A DNA stretch of 52,431 nt from JANMEX01 sp041751995 (lineage in GTDB: Bacteria; Pseudomonadota; Alphaproteobacteria; Rhizobiales; Rhizobiaceae): assembly GCA_041751995.1 (NCBI GenBank), contig JBGSHY010000064.1, positions 1 to 52,431 of the forward strand, read 5' to 3'. A program made the position numbers and the translations under genes. How positions within the stretch are numbered: the first letter of the stretch is position 1; each line of letters begins with the position of its first letter. This document shows positions 1 through 9,141 of this stretch, piece by piece. The notes below the pieces were generated by a model. It was not told the DNA's origin. It did not search any database and saw nothing but the letters and a program-made list of their open reading frames with translations.

Positions 1-1176
1 GGCGGGCAGGCCGTAGCCGATGGCGCCGCCGGTGACGTTCATCCAGTCGTGCGGCGGGGCATTGTGGCTGGCTTCATAGAAGGCGTGAGCGAACGATATG
101 CCTTCATCGACGACGATGGAATCGTCCGGCATCACCGCTGCCAGCATCTGGCCAAAGGCAAGTGACGAGGGAAGGCCGGTTGGTGCGGCGGGGCGTTCGC
201 CGGTTGAAATGATTGCGGGCGGCGGGCAGCGGAGCTCATCGGCCAGTGCGGCAAGGGCGGCTTCCGAATCCTGTTCCAGCCGTGCCAGAACCTGGACTTG
301 CGCTGTCTCCGGATAATGTTTGCTCGGCACGCCGGGGTAGGCGAAGAAGCCGACCGGCGCTTTGGAACCGACGAGAATGAGATGTTCGACACCGGCCAAC
401 GCGGCAATGGCTGGCGCTGGCGAGAAGGGGACGCGCGACAGCGGCAGCCGCCCGTGGCCACGCTGGTGCAGGCCGTTGAACATTTCGGTCATGACGCGAC
501 AGCCGGTCTTGGTCTGTATCCGCGCGGCGTGGACTTGTGCTCCCGCGCGCAATGCGTCGCTGCCGAGCAGCAGCAGGACATTTTTGGCGCTGCGCAGCGT
601 TCTGGCGATTTCGAGAATGGTGTGCTGATCGATGTGCTCGGGCGTTGGGACCGGCGGCGCTTCGCCAATAACGCCGCCTTCAGTCCAAGCGGTGTCGGCG
701 GGGAGGATCAGCGTGGCGATCTGGCCTGGGTGGGTTTTGGCAGCCTGAATTGCGACGCTGGCGTCGCGCCCGACATTTATCGCGTTTGTGCTGGTGCGCA
801 CCCAAACGGACACTGTGCGCGCAAGCGCGGCTGTGTCGGCGGCGAGCGGCGGGTCGTACTGGCTGTGGTAGGTGGCCTGATCGCCGACGATGTTGACGAT
901 ACCGGAGTGGGCGCGCCGCGCATTGTGGAGATTAGCCAGACCATTGGCGAGACCCGGTCCGCAATGCAGCAGGGTCGCAGCAGGCGTGCGGGCGATACGG
1001 TGATAGCCGTCGGCCATGCCGGTCACGACATTTTCCTGCATGCCGGGAATGCAGCGGATGCCGGGAATGCGGTCGAGCGCGGCGACGAAATGCATTTCGC
1101 TGGTGCCGGGATTGGCAAAGCAGACATCAATCCCGTTGGCAACCAATGTGTGAACCAGACTTTCCGCACCGTTCAT
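1..1176 (-). CDS. ThDP-dependent enzyme, acetolactate synthase large subunit-like (incomplete, cut by window edge)
   Basis: Translating the minus strand from the ATG at 1176 gives 392 codons open to the window edge, so the C-terminal part (about 120 residues for this family) lies outside. The N-terminus carries the pyrimidine-binding domain. It has an NPGTSEMHF segment near residues 22-30 and a GMQENVVTGMADGY segment in which Glu48 is the expected catalytic glutamate that activates ThDP. A central domain and the start of the ThDP-binding domain (VVDEGI, GGAIGYGLP at the edge) follow. Relatives are acetolactate synthase large subunit homologues and benzoylformate decarboxylase-like enzymes. 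I cannot choose the substrate. It follows the DMT transporter gene on the same strand after 77 nt and may be co-transcribed. A 315-codon open frame on the other strand is a shadow. Confidence 0.85.
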   Translation of the reverse strand, partial: MNGAESLVHTLVANGIDVCFANPGTSEMHFVAALDRIPGIRCIPGMQENVVTGMADGYHRIARTPAATLLHCGPGLANGLANLHNARRAHSGIVNIVGDQATYHSQYDPPLAADTAALARTVSVWVRTSTNAINVGRDASVAIQAAKTHPGQIATLILPADTAWTEGGVIGEAPPVPTPEHIDQHTILEIARTLRSAKNVLLLLGSDALRAGAQVHAARIQTKTGCRVMTEMFNGLHQRGHGRLPLSRVPFSPAPAIAALAGVEHLILVGSKAPVGFFAYPGVPSKHYPETAQVQVLARLEQDSEAALAALADELRCPPPAIISTGERPAAPTGLPSSLAFGQMLAAVMPDDSIVVDEGISFAHAFYEASHNAPPHDWMNVTGGAIGYGLPA

Positions 1177-1253
1177 GGACACATTCCTGATCTGCCGAAA
1201 CCGATGAATTTCCGGGGGATATTACGGCGGGTTCTGCGCAAATAACCAGCCCT

Positions 1254-2165
1254 CTAGGATGAAATCGCCGGGATTTTCGACGTCTTGCGCTCGGCCAGCC
1301 AGATGCCTGCGATCACCAGCAGCAGCGCCGCGATGTGGAAGGTTTCGAGCGGCTCGCCGATGATGAGGATGGCAAGGCCGGTGCCGAAGATCGGGATGAG
1401 GTTGGTGAAAATCCCGGCGCGGTTGGCGCCGATTAGTTCGACGCCGCGGATGAAGAAAATCTGGCTGACGATGGACGGGAATACGCCGGCGTAAAGCGCG
1501 ACCCAAAGACCGGTATTGGTCGGGAGGATGAGCGCTCCGGTTTTCCACTCCCACCAGACGAATGGCAGCGAGGACAGCGCGGCGATGAGGGCGAGGATGG
1601 TGATCAGGCTCTTCCAGTTCATCAGCGGCTTGAAGCGCAGGCATACGGTGTAGAGCGCATAAATCACGACGGCGACCAGCACGAGCGCATCGCCGCCATT
1701 GAAGTCGAGCGACGCAAGGCGGGCAATTTGCCCGTGGGTGGAAACGACGGCGACACCGGCCAGCGTGACGATGAAGCCGGCAATTTGCCATATCGTGACC
1801 CGGACGCGGAAGATGACGAAGTTCAACAGATATACACTTGCCGGTATGGCGGCCTGCATGATCGAAGCGTTGACTGCAGTGGTCTTGGTGAGTGCGGCGT
1901 AGAGCATCACGTTGAACAGGGTGAAGCCAACAGAGCCATAGAACAGCAACAGCAGCCAATGCTTGCGTATCACAGGCCAATCGTTCCTGAGATCTTTCAT
2001 CGCGAAAGGCGCCAGCAAGGCCACGGCAATAATCCAGCGGGCAAAGGTCAGAAGCATTGGCGAAATTTCGCCGACCGCCATCTTGCCGGCCACAGAGTTG
2101 CCGCCCCAGAACAGGGTTGTCAGCGTCAGCAGAATATAGGCGAGGCGGGTGTGATTTTGGGTCAA
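1254..2165 (-). CDS. DMT superfamily (EamA) transporter
   Basis: This 303-residue protein is almost entirely hydrophobic, with about ten predicted membrane segments arranged as two EamA repeats. The first repeat begins with the typical LFWGGNSVAGK segment near residue 19, and the second contains a conserved PSIVSQIFFIRGVELIGANRAG-type loop. It should export or import a small metabolite across the inner membrane. Substrate cannot be predicted. The start is a TTG at 2165: the frame has a stop five codons upstream, and no ATG or GTG lies between that stop and the first membrane segment. The gene lies divergent from the second DMT transporter at 2303, with 137 nt between them. It lies just upstream of the ThDP enzyme on the same strand, so the two may work together. 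Confidence 0.88.
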   Translation of the reverse strand: MTQNHTRLAYILLTLTTLFWGGNSVAGKMAVGEISPMLLTFARWIIAVALLAPFAMKDLRNDWPVIRKHWLLLLFYGSVGFTLFNVMLYAALTKTTAVNASIMQAAIPASVYLLNFVIFRVRVTIWQIAGFIVTLAGVAVVSTHGQIARLASLDFNGGDALVLVAVVIYALYTVCLRFKPLMNWKSLITILALIAALSSLPFVWWEWKTGALILPTNTGLWVALYAGVFPSIVSQIFFIRGVELIGANRAGIFTNLIPIFGTGLAILIIGEPLETFHIAALLLVIAGIWLAERKTSKIPAISS

Positions 2166-2302
2166 GGTGGACGAGTGTTAGCCGCTTTGCCGGGCTGTTG
2201 CTAGGCGCTGCGCGCGTCGGACTTTGACATGGCTATTGCCAGAAGCTAGGTGATTTCCGGCGCGTCAACCGGCGACGCTCCCAATCAGGCAACTTACCTC
2301 TC

Positions 2303-3190
2303 ATGACGCCCAAACAACTTGCGGCCTATTTGTTTCTCGCGGTGACTTGGGGCTTCTCCTTCATGATCCTGTTGCATGTCGTGCAGGCGTTCGGCTGGGC
2401 GGGTGCGGTGACGTTCAGGGGCGTTCTGTCCGGCTTGCTGCTCATCGCAGCGGCAAAGGTGATCGGCCGCCGTCTCAACTTTGGCGGCCAGTGGAAGCAC
2501 CTTGCGATTGTCGGGGCGACGACAGTGTCGGGCCAGCTTGCGTTCATGTCGATCGGCGTGCCGCGCATCGGCACGGCCATGTCGTCGATCTTTGTCGCGG
2601 CTATCCCGTTGTTTTCCATGGTGATCAGCCAAATCTGGGGTCTGGAGCGCATGTCGCCGCGCGGAATTGCCGGCGTTGGGCTAGGGCTTGCCGGCATACT
2701 CATGCTGGTCGGATTTCCTGCCGAGCCGATTACGACATCGTTTCTGTTCGGCTGTGCCGCTTCGCTTCTGGCCGCGTTCTTTGCCGCCTATGGCTCCAAC
2801 CACGTCAGCCGTTATCTTGCCGGAGCTGGGGCATGGGAGGTGACAATCGCGTCATCGATCATCGGCGGGTTGATTGTGCTCCCGGCGATGATCTTTGTTC
2901 CGCTGCCCGGTCCGGTGACCATGGCGGATCTGGGTTGGCTATTTGCCTTGGCCGCCATCATCAGTGCGCTGAACTACACACTCTATTTCAATCTGGTTGC
3001 TGAAATCGGAGCGACAAAGACGATCAGCGTCGAGTTTCTTGTGACCGTGGTAGCGGTCATTATCGGCACATTGCTGCTGGGCGAAAAACTGTCGATCCTG
3101 CAATTTGCGGGCGCCGGAATCATAATCTGCGGCTGCGCCATGGTGCTCGGGCTTTTGCCGCCAAAGCGCAAAACCAAGCGTCAACCATAG
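2303..3190 (+). CDS. DMT superfamily (EamA) transporter
   Basis: This second DMT-family protein has 295 residues, about ten membrane segments, and two EamA domains. The first domain opens with the LAVTWGFSFMILLHVV segment, and the second runs over roughly residues 150-285. The ATG at 2303 lies directly upstream of the first membrane helix. Sequence similarity to the divergent neighbour at 1254-2165 looks limited to the family fold, so this is not a recent tandem duplication. The C-terminus ends in a positively charged tail (PPKRKTKRQP), which places it in the cytoplasm. The substrate is unknown. It precedes purA by 135 nt and is probably not in the same operon, because purA has its own upstream gap. 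Confidence 0.88.
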   Translation: MTPKQLAAYLFLAVTWGFSFMILLHVVQAFGWAGAVTFRGVLSGLLLIAAAKVIGRRLNFGGQWKHLAIVGATTVSGQLAFMSIGVPRIGTAMSSIFVAAIPLFSMVISQIWGLERMSPRGIAGVGLGLAGILMLVGFPAEPITTSFLFGCAASLLAAFFAAYGSNHVSRYLAGAGAWEVTIASSIIGGLIVLPAMIFVPLPGPVTMADLGWLFALAAIISALNYTLYFNLVAEIGATKTISVEFLVTVVAVIIGTLLLGEKLSILQFAGAGIIICGCAMVLGLLPPKRKTKRQP

Positions 3191-3325
3191 CCAAGTCGGC
3201 AAAAATATGTGCGCTGCCCGTTTTTTCCTCGCATCATTGCCCATCTGCCGGTATAGAGCCGCGGGAACAGGGCCATGCCCTTGCTCCCCCAAGACATGAA
3301 TTCGCCGGAAATCAGGAGACCCTGA

Positions 3326-4618
3326 ATGGCAAACGTTGTGGTTGTCGGCTCGCAATGGGGCGACGAGGGCAAAGGCAAGATCGTTGACTGGCTGTCCGAG
3401 CGCGCCGATGTGGTGGTGCGGTTTCAGGGCGGCCACAATGCCGGCCATACACTGGTGATCGACGGCACGAGCTACAAGCTGTCGCTGCTGCCCTCGGGTG
3501 TCGTGCGCGGCAAACTCTCGGTGATCGGCAACGGCGTGGTGTTTGATCCGCATGCCTTCGTGGCCGAGGTTGAGAAGCTGGGCGCACAGGGCGTCAAAAT
3601 CCCGCCTTCCATGTTGAAGATCGCAGAAAACACACCGCTCATTTTATCTGTTCACGGCGAGCTTGACCGCCTGCGTGAAAGCAAGGCCAGCGAAGGCACC
3701 AAGATCGGCACGACCGGTCGCGGCATCGGGCCGGCCTACGAAGACAAGGTTGGCCGCCGTTCAATCAAGGTCATGGACCTTGCTGACCCGGCAACCCTTC
3801 CGGCCAAGGTTGACCGCCTGCTTGCACACCATAATCCGCTGCGGCGCGGGCTTGGCGTCGAAGAAGTCAAACCGGAGACCATTCTTGCCGAGCTGACAGG
3901 CGTTGCCGCCAAAATCCTGCCCTATGTGGACCGTGTCTGGTCGATCCTCGACAAGCGCCGCCGCGCAGGCGACCGCATCCTGTTTGAAGGCGCGCAGGGC
4001 ACGCTGCTAGATGTCGACCACGGCACCTATCCATTTGTCACCTCATCCAACGTGGTAGCGGGGCAGGCGGCTGCGGGTTCTGGCATGGGACCGGGGGCCA
4101 TCGGATACGTTCTGGGCATCACCAAGGCTTACACCACCCGTGTCGGCGAAGGTCCGTTCCCGACCGAGCAGAAGAATGAAGTCGGCGAGTTTCTCGGCAC
4201 GCGCGGCCATGAGTTTGGCACGGTCACCGGGCGCAAGCGCCGCTGCGGCTGGTTTGATGCGGTGCTGGTGCGTCAGGCCGTTGCCGTCAACGGCATCAAC
4301 GGCATTGCGCTGACCAAGCTGGATGTGCTTGACGGCCTTGATGAAATCAAGGTCTGCACCGGCTACATGCTGGATGGCGAGTTGATCGACTATCTGCCCG
4401 CCGGGCAAGGTGCACAGACCCGGGTCGAGCCGGTGTATGAGACGCTTGAAGGTTGGAAAGATACGACTGCCGGAGCCCGTTCCTGGTCAGCGCTTCCGGC
4501 GCAGGCGATCAAGTATGTGCGCTATATTGAAGAGCTGATCGGCTGTCCGGTGGCGATGTTGTCCACAAGCCCCGAGCGCGAAGACACGATACTTGTTACC
4601 GACCCGTTTCAAGATTAA
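3326..4618 (+). CDS. purA: adenylosuccinate synthetase
   Basis: PurA makes adenylosuccinate from IMP, aspartate and GTP, the first committed step to AMP in the cytoplasm. The 430-residue length is normal for bacteria. The N-terminal GSQWGDEGKGKIVDWL loop (residues 8-23) holds the catalytic Asp13 and the phosphate-binding glycines. The FQGGHNAGHT segment with the catalytic His follows, then the GTTGRGIGPAYEDK segment that binds IMP. The C-terminal GTP-binding region with TTGRKRRCGWFD is also present. The ATG at 3326 begins exactly at the conserved MANVVVVG start. The long CDS immediately downstream (4680) starts 61 nt later. Confidence 0.98.
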   Translation: MANVVVVGSQWGDEGKGKIVDWLSERADVVVRFQGGHNAGHTLVIDGTSYKLSLLPSGVVRGKLSVIGNGVVFDPHAFVAEVEKLGAQGVKIPPSMLKIAENTPLILSVHGELDRLRESKASEGTKIGTTGRGIGPAYEDKVGRRSIKVMDLADPATLPAKVDRLLAHHNPLRRGLGVEEVKPETILAELTGVAAKILPYVDRVWSILDKRRRAGDRILFEGAQGTLLDVDHGTYPFVTSSNVVAGQAAAGSGMGPGAIGYVLGITKAYTTRVGEGPFPTEQKNEVGEFLGTRGHEFGTVTGRKRRCGWFDAVLVRQAVAVNGINGIALTKLDVLDGLDEIKVCTGYMLDGELIDYLPAGQGAQTRVEPVYETLEGWKDTTAGARSWSALPAQAIKYVRYIEELIGCPVAMLSTSPEREDTILVTDPFQD

Positions 4619-4679
4619 CTTGGCACAAATGAAACAGTGCGCCGGCATCTCCGGTGCAACCACTTGGCAGCATTGATCC

Positions 4680-6161
4680 ATGGCAGATTTTGTAGCGGTC
4701 CTGACGAAAACGATTGACGGGCTTGGCCCGCGCAATACGGCGGACATGCGCCAGAAGGTCTATGAGCGCGCCAAAAAGGCAATCGCCGAAAAATTGTCCG
4801 CCATTTCGCCGCCGCCATCACCGGCGCAGACGGAGCGCCAGTACATGCTGCTGGACGATGCGATCAAAGCGGTTGAGGCAAAGTATGCGCCGCCACCGGT
4901 GATAAAGGCGTCTGCGCCTGCAGCGCAGGCGGCACCGGTTCCGCCAAAGCCGGACCGGGACCCGCTCGAGGATTTTCTGGCTTCTGTTCAGGACGAGCCC
5001 GTTCGGGCGCCAGCGGCGGCGCAAAAGTCGGCCAGTGATGCGTTCAAACAAGCGGAAAGGCCGGTTTCGCCAAAAGCCGCGCCAAATCCATCTTCCATGG
5101 AATATCCCGACCCGGTGCTCGGTTTGGACGGCGACGAGCCGCCCCTGTCTGTTCCGGGGCATGACTATTCCGCCCGCAAGCAAAAGCGCAGTGGAAACAC
5201 CGGCCTGATTTACGGTTTGCTTGGCCTGCTGGTGATTGGCGGGGCCGGATATGCCGGTTATCTGTACAAGGATGCGCTTCAATCGGCGCTCGGCATGACG
5301 ACGGCCGCGAACAAACCGGCAGCAGCTGCCAAGCCCGCGCCTGCAGCGGAGGCGGCGAAGCCGGCTGCTGCGGAACCAGCCAAGCCTGTTGAGACGGCTG
5401 CTGCGGAACCTGCAGCAAAATTTACGCAACGCCTCAATGCTGACGGCACCGAAGTCGATGCCGGTCCGGGAACAAAGCCGGCGGAAGTCGGTGAAGGCTC
5501 GACCGTCGCGGCGGCGACAACCCCTTCGGCCGAGACACCTGCTGCCCCTGCGGAACCGGCAAAGCCGGCCGAGACAGTGGCAATCGGGCAGAGGGCCATA
5601 TTCTACGAAGAAAAGACCGGCACAGAAGCGGGAACTGCCGATCAGGGCGCAGTCGTCTGGTCCGTGGTTCAGGATTCGCCCGGTGTCGACCAGCCGGAAG
5701 AACCGGCGATCCGGGGCGAACTAACGATTGCCGGCAAGGGCATCAAGATGCGACTGACGATCAAGCGCAATGCCGACAAATCATTGCCGGCCAGCCATAT
5801 CATTGAAATGCTGTTCACGACGCCGCCCGATTTTGCAGGTGGCGCGATTGAAGCGGTCCAGCGGATGGCGCTCAAGGATACCGAGCAGGCGCCGGGCAGC
5901 CCGCTGGTTGGCGTGCCTGCAGCTTTTGGCGATGGTTTTTTCCTGATCGCCTTGACGGACGAAAAGACCGCCATCGAAACCAACATGACGCTGTTGCAGC
6001 GGCAGAACTGGATTGATGTGCCGGTTGCCTACCGTTCCGGCCGGCGCGCGTTGCTGTCCTTTGAAAAGGGACTGGTCGGCGACAAGGTGTTCAAGGATGT
6101 GTTCAAAGCGTGGGAAGCCAAGGCCGCCGCACCTGCAGCGCCAGCGGTGACTGGCGGTTAG
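4680..6161 (+). CDS. conserved hypothetical membrane-anchored protein, Ala/Pro-rich
   Basis: No enzyme family is recognised. The 493 residues divide into four parts. An N-terminal charged helical domain (about 1-75) comes first, followed by an Ala/Pro/Lys-rich linker (about 75-170). One membrane segment lies at about 174-196, preceded by a basic RKQKR cluster that predicts the N-terminus inside. A second Ala/Pro/Glu-rich linker leads to a folded periplasmic domain (about 300-480) with alternating beta-type hydrophobicity and many charged residues. Such single-span proteins next to purA are, to my recollection, common in Rhizobiales and uncharacterised. It starts 61 nt after purA, may be co-transcribed with it, and ends before a hairpin terminator shared with rpoH. 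Confidence 0.8.
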   Translation: MADFVAVLTKTIDGLGPRNTADMRQKVYERAKKAIAEKLSAISPPPSPAQTERQYMLLDDAIKAVEAKYAPPPVIKASAPAAQAAPVPPKPDRDPLEDFLASVQDEPVRAPAAAQKSASDAFKQAERPVSPKAAPNPSSMEYPDPVLGLDGDEPPLSVPGHDYSARKQKRSGNTGLIYGLLGLLVIGGAGYAGYLYKDALQSALGMTTAANKPAAAAKPAPAAEAAKPAAAEPAKPVETAAAEPAAKFTQRLNADGTEVDAGPGTKPAEVGEGSTVAAATTPSAETPAAPAEPAKPAETVAIGQRAIFYEEKTGTEAGTADQGAVVWSVVQDSPGVDQPEEPAIRGELTIAGKGIKMRLTIKRNADKSLPASHIIEMLFTTPPDFAGGAIEAVQRMALKDTEQAPGSPLVGVPAAFGDGFFLIALTDEKTAIETNMTLLQRQNWIDVPVAYRSGRRALLSFEKGLVGDKVFKDVFKAWEAKAAAPAAPAVTGG

Positions 6162-6181
6162 ATACCACTCTCGAGACAACA

Positions 6182-6201
6182 AAGGCCGCTTTCGCGGCCT
6201 T
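6182..6201. terminator. bidirectional hairpin terminator between the purA-side gene and rpoH
   Basis: An 8-bp perfect stem (AAGGCCGC at 6182-6189 with GCGGCCTT at 6194-6201) closes a 4-nt TTTC loop. It sits between two convergent genes. Read on the plus strand it is followed by a weak T-rich run, and A residues flank it on the other side, so it can serve both directions. Confidence 0.7.
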
Positions 6202-6225
6202 GGTCATTTCAAAATCAGGATTGCA

Positions 6226-7131
6226 TCAATGCGCATCAATCGTGCGCAGAGCTTTCTGCTGGGCGATGGCTGCGGCCTTGACCGCTTCCTGAACCTTTTC
6301 AAAAGCGCGCACTTCAATCTGGCGGACACGCTCGCGGCTGATGTCGAATTCGGCGGAGAGCTCCTCCAGCGTCATCGGGTCTTCTGCGAGGCGCCGCGCT
6401 TCGAAAATACGGCGTTCGCGCTCGTTGAGCGAAGCCATGGCGCTGCGCAGCATGGCGCGGCGGGTGTCGAGCTCATCCTGCTCGATTAGCGTGGTCTCGG
6501 CGCTGTCATGGTCATCGACCAGCCAGTCCTGCCATTCACCGGTCTCCCCTTCGCCGGCGCGGATCGGCGCGTTCAGCGAAGCGTCGCCGGAAAGGCGGCG
6601 GTTCATCGAAATCACTTCTTCTTCCGAGACGTTCAGCTTGGTGGCGATCTCGGTGACGTGCTCGTGCTTCAGATCGCCCTCGTCGAGCGCGCGCAGACGG
6701 CTTTTCAGTTTGCGCAGATTGAAGAACAGGCGCTTCTGATTGGCGGTGGTGCCCATTTTGACAAGGCTCCACGAACGCAGGACATATTCCTGGATCGAAG
6801 CCTTGATCCACCACATCGCATAGGTGGCCAAGCGGAAACCGCGTTCCGGTTCAAACTTCTTCACAGCCTGCATCAGGCCGACATTGCCCTCGGAAATCAC
6901 TTCGCCGATCGGCAGGCCATAGCCGCGGTAGCCCATGGCGATCTTGGCGACGAGGCGCAAATGGCTCGTCACCAGCCGGTGTGCGGCGGTGGTGTCCTGA
7001 TGCTCATGGAACCGCTTGGCGAGCATGAACTCTTCCTGCGGCTCGAGCATCGGAAATTTGCGGATTTCGTCCAGATAGCGGCTGAGGCCGCCCTCTCCGG
7101 ACATGATTGCAGGCATACGCGCTTGGGCCAT
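6226..7131 (-). CDS. rpoH: RNA polymerase sigma-32 factor (heat shock)
   Basis: This 301-residue sigma-70 family protein directs RNA polymerase to heat-shock promoters. Region 2 covers about residues 50-120 (HLRLVAKIAMGYRGYGLP, then the YAMWWIKASIQEYVLRSWSLVK core). The RpoH box, QKRLFFNLR, lies at residues 132-140 and separates RpoH from other group 3 sigma factors. Region 4 with its helix-turn-helix (LEELSAEFDISRERVRQIEVRAFEKVQ) is near the C-terminus. The ATG at 7131 gives the usual MAQ... start. It follows the RluA-type gene on the same strand after 165 nt. Rhizobia often carry two rpoH genes, and I cannot tell which this is. Confidence 0.97.
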   Translation of the reverse strand: MAQARMPAIMSGEGGLSRYLDEIRKFPMLEPQEEFMLAKRFHEHQDTTAAHRLVTSHLRLVAKIAMGYRGYGLPIGEVISEGNVGLMQAVKKFEPERGFRLATYAMWWIKASIQEYVLRSWSLVKMGTTANQKRLFFNLRKLKSRLRALDEGDLKHEHVTEIATKLNVSEEEVISMNRRLSGDASLNAPIRAGEGETGEWQDWLVDDHDSAETTLIEQDELDTRRAMLRSAMASLNERERRIFEARRLAEDPMTLEELSAEFDISRERVRQIEVRAFEKVQEAVKAAAIAQQKALRTIDAH

Positions 7132-7296
7132 ATCAGCACCCTTTCATCCCTCAATATCCAAATCCCCATTGCGGCGGATTTGCGACGCCAGTCTTCGGCA
7201 AAGCACTGGTCTTATTTTGGCATCATATAGGGATGAATTGCGGCGTTACAGCGGTTTGATTCCAAAAATCGGACCGATCACGCGATTGTCAATTTG

Positions 7297-8349
7297 TCAG
7301 AATGAAGTTTGGCGGAATTGTTCAACCAGTGTTTCCATGTCCTCCGGCAAGACACTTTCGAATTCCATGAAATCACCGCTGCGCGGGTGGGAAAATGCCA
7401 GGAGATAGGCGTGCAGCGCTTGACGCGGGAAGGCGCGGACGGTCGCAGCGAGTGGTTCCGGCAGTTTGTTGACCTTGGTCTTGAACGCCTGACCATAATC
7501 CTGGTCACCGATCAGAGGGTGGCCGATGTGGGCCATGTGGACGCGGATCTGGTGGGTGCGTCCTGTTTCAAGCCGGCATTCGACCAGCGAAGCGACGGCG
7601 GTTCCGTCCGGTTTTTGGCCGAAGCGTTCGACAACTGTGAAGTGGGTGACCGCATGACGGGCGTCTTCGCGGGATTCCGCCACAACGGCCTGTTTCAAAC
7701 GATCCTTGGTTGAACGGCCCAAGTGGGCCTCGATCACGCCTGAAGGCTGGTTCGGCGTGCCCCAGACCAGCGCCAGATAGGCGCGCTCGAGATCGCCGTT
7801 CAGGCCATGGTCGGCAAATGCTTCCGACAGGCTCTTGTGCGCCCTGTCATTCTTGGCGACGACCATGACGCCGGATGTGTCCTTGTCGAGACGGTGGACA
7901 ATTCCCGGCCGCTTGACGCCGCCGATGCCGGAGAGCGTGTCGCCGCAGTGGTGGATCAGCGCGTTGACCAGCGTGCCAGTCCAGTTGCCATTGCCGGGGT
8001 GGACGACGAGGCCCGCAGGCTTGTTGATGACGATGATGTCGTCGTCTTCATGCAGAATGTCGAGATCAATGTCCTCGCCTTCGGGCTCGGCGGGCGTTGC
8101 TTCCGGAACCGCCAGTGAAATGACGTCATCTGTCTTCAGCTTGTGTTTTGCTTCAAGCACCGGCCTGCCATTCAATGTCACTGATCCTGCTTCGATCAGA
8201 GCCTTTATGCGGCTGCGCGACAAGTCGGGAGCAAGTTCACCAGCCATCCACTGGTCGAGGCGCGAGCCTGCTGCGCCTTCCGGCACGGTCAGGGCTTTCA
8301 TCCGGTCTTCCACTTCGCTATCAGGAGCATTCAATTTTGACGGAGCCAT
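7297..8349 (-). CDS. RluA family 23S rRNA pseudouridine synthase (RluD-like)
   Basis: The enzyme isomerises uridine to pseudouridine in large-subunit rRNA. The 350 residues have an N-terminal S4 RNA-binding domain (about 30-85, with AGSRLDQWMAGEL and SRIKALIEAGSVTLNGRP). The catalytic domain follows, with the signature GIVHRLDKDTSGVMVVAKND, whose Asp is the nucleophile. The KxxxY-like and RTHQIRVHMAHIGHPLIGD segments of the RluA group are present. RluD is the closest match by domain order, but RluC-type specificity cannot be excluded. The ATG at 8349 gives a 15-residue extension before the MKALTVP segment, so a start at that internal ATG is possible. It lies divergent from the small membrane protein at 8358 with only 8 nt between the starts. 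Confidence 0.93.
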   Translation of the reverse strand: MAPSKLNAPDSEVEDRMKALTVPEGAAGSRLDQWMAGELAPDLSRSRIKALIEAGSVTLNGRPVLEAKHKLKTDDVISLAVPEATPAEPEGEDIDLDILHEDDDIIVINKPAGLVVHPGNGNWTGTLVNALIHHCGDTLSGIGGVKRPGIVHRLDKDTSGVMVVAKNDRAHKSLSEAFADHGLNGDLERAYLALVWGTPNQPSGVIEAHLGRSTKDRLKQAVVAESREDARHAVTHFTVVERFGQKPDGTAVASLVECRLETGRTHQIRVHMAHIGHPLIGDQDYGQAFKTKVNKLPEPLAATVRAFPRQALHAYLLAFSHPRSGDFMEFESVLPEDMETLVEQFRQTSF

Positions 8350-8357
8350 GATTTTCC

Positions 8358-8741
8358 ATGAACAAAGCGGTTATTGACGAGGAAGCGGAAAAGCCGCTTG
8401 ATCCGGCGATGGAGAAAGTCCGTGCCAAGATGGTTCGGCTTCTGATGATTTCGCTTGGCATCATGATGATCGGCCTTATGGCGGTGCTTTATGCAATTGT
8501 CCACAAAATGTCGGGCGGCGGCGCAGAACCGGCTGCTACGACTGTCGCCATTCCTGCAGGTTCTGACGAAATGTCTGCGACGATCACGCTGCCGAAAGGC
8601 GCGCAGATCAACAGCGAGAGCCTTTCGGGCACGCGCATCCTGTTTGATCTGACGCTGCCGGACGGCAAGCGCGAGCTGGCGATTTTTGACACAGCCGAAG
8701 GCCGGTTTGTCGCGCGCTATGCGCTGACCAACGCGCAATAA
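8358..8741 (+). CDS. small single-span membrane protein, DUF6476-like
   Basis: The 127-residue protein has an acidic cytoplasmic N-terminus (about 1-28). One membrane segment follows at roughly 29-49 (MVRLLMISLGIMMIGLMAVLYAIV), then a soluble C-terminal domain with a beta-strand pattern that includes DLTLPDGKRELAIFD. The layout resembles the uncharacterised DUF6476 family of alphaproteobacteria, an assignment made from memory. Its start lies 8 nt from the divergent RluA-type gene, and it ends 4 nt before the VOC gene, so it probably heads a three-gene operon with the VOC and MFS genes. Function unknown. Confidence 0.75.
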   Translation: MNKAVIDEEAEKPLDPAMEKVRAKMVRLLMISLGIMMIGLMAVLYAIVHKMSGGGAEPAATTVAIPAGSDEMSATITLPKGAQINSESLSGTRILFDLTLPDGKRELAIFDTAEGRFVARYALTNAQ

Positions 8742-8745
8742 TTCC

Positions 8746-9141
8746 ATGACCCGGCTTGGTCTCGTCTCGCTTGTTGTCAAAGATTATGACCAGGCCATCG
8801 CCTTTTATACGGATCGCCTCGGCTTTGTGCTCGAAACTGATGATGAGCAGGAGCCCGGCAGGCGCTGGGTGGTCGTGCGTCCAATTTCCGGCGGAACCGG
8901 CCTTTTGTTGGCGCTGGCCAAGAATGAGGACGAGGCTTCTCGCATAGGCAACCAGACCGGCGGGCGGGTATTCCTGTTTCTGGAAACGGACAATTTTGTC
9001 CGCGACCATGCGGCCATGCTGGCCAAGGGCGTGCGGTTTCGCGAAGCGCCGCGGCATGAGGCTTACGGGACCGTTGCCGTGTTCGAAGACCTCTACGGCA
9101 ACATGTTTGATCTGATCGAAGCCAAGCGGCCGCTGCCATGA
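8746..9141 (+). CDS. VOC family (glyoxalase/bleomycin resistance-like) protein
   Basis: The 131-residue protein is one vicinal-oxygen-chelate domain. It opens with LGLVSLVVKDYDQAIAFYTDRLGFVLETD, whose pattern of strand, helix and FYxxxLGF is diagnostic. It closes with the second betaalphabetabeta unit, GTVAVFEDLYGNMFDLIE, in which the final Glu is a usual metal ligand. Members are lyases, dioxygenases, epimerases or binding proteins, so the reaction cannot be named. The ATG at 8746 is 4 nt after the upstream stop. The stop overlaps the start of the MFS gene (ATGA at 9138-9141), which implies translational coupling. Confidence 0.88.
   Translation: MTRLGLVSLVVKDYDQAIAFYTDRLGFVLETDDEQEPGRRWVVVRPISGGTGLLLALAKNEDEASRIGNQTGGRVFLFLETDNFVRDHAAMLAKGVRFREAPRHEAYGTVAVFEDLYGNMFDLIEAKRPLP

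Noticed and set aside
298..1245. 315-codon plus-strand frame at the left edge
   Set aside because: The minus strand encodes a clear ThDP enzyme with catalytic Glu. The plus frame is its shadow.
5320..5580. Ala/Pro/Lys-rich repeats in the protein after purA that might be a mobile or VNTR element
   Set aside because: Irregular low-complexity linker with no constant unit; normal for single-span wall-spanning proteins.
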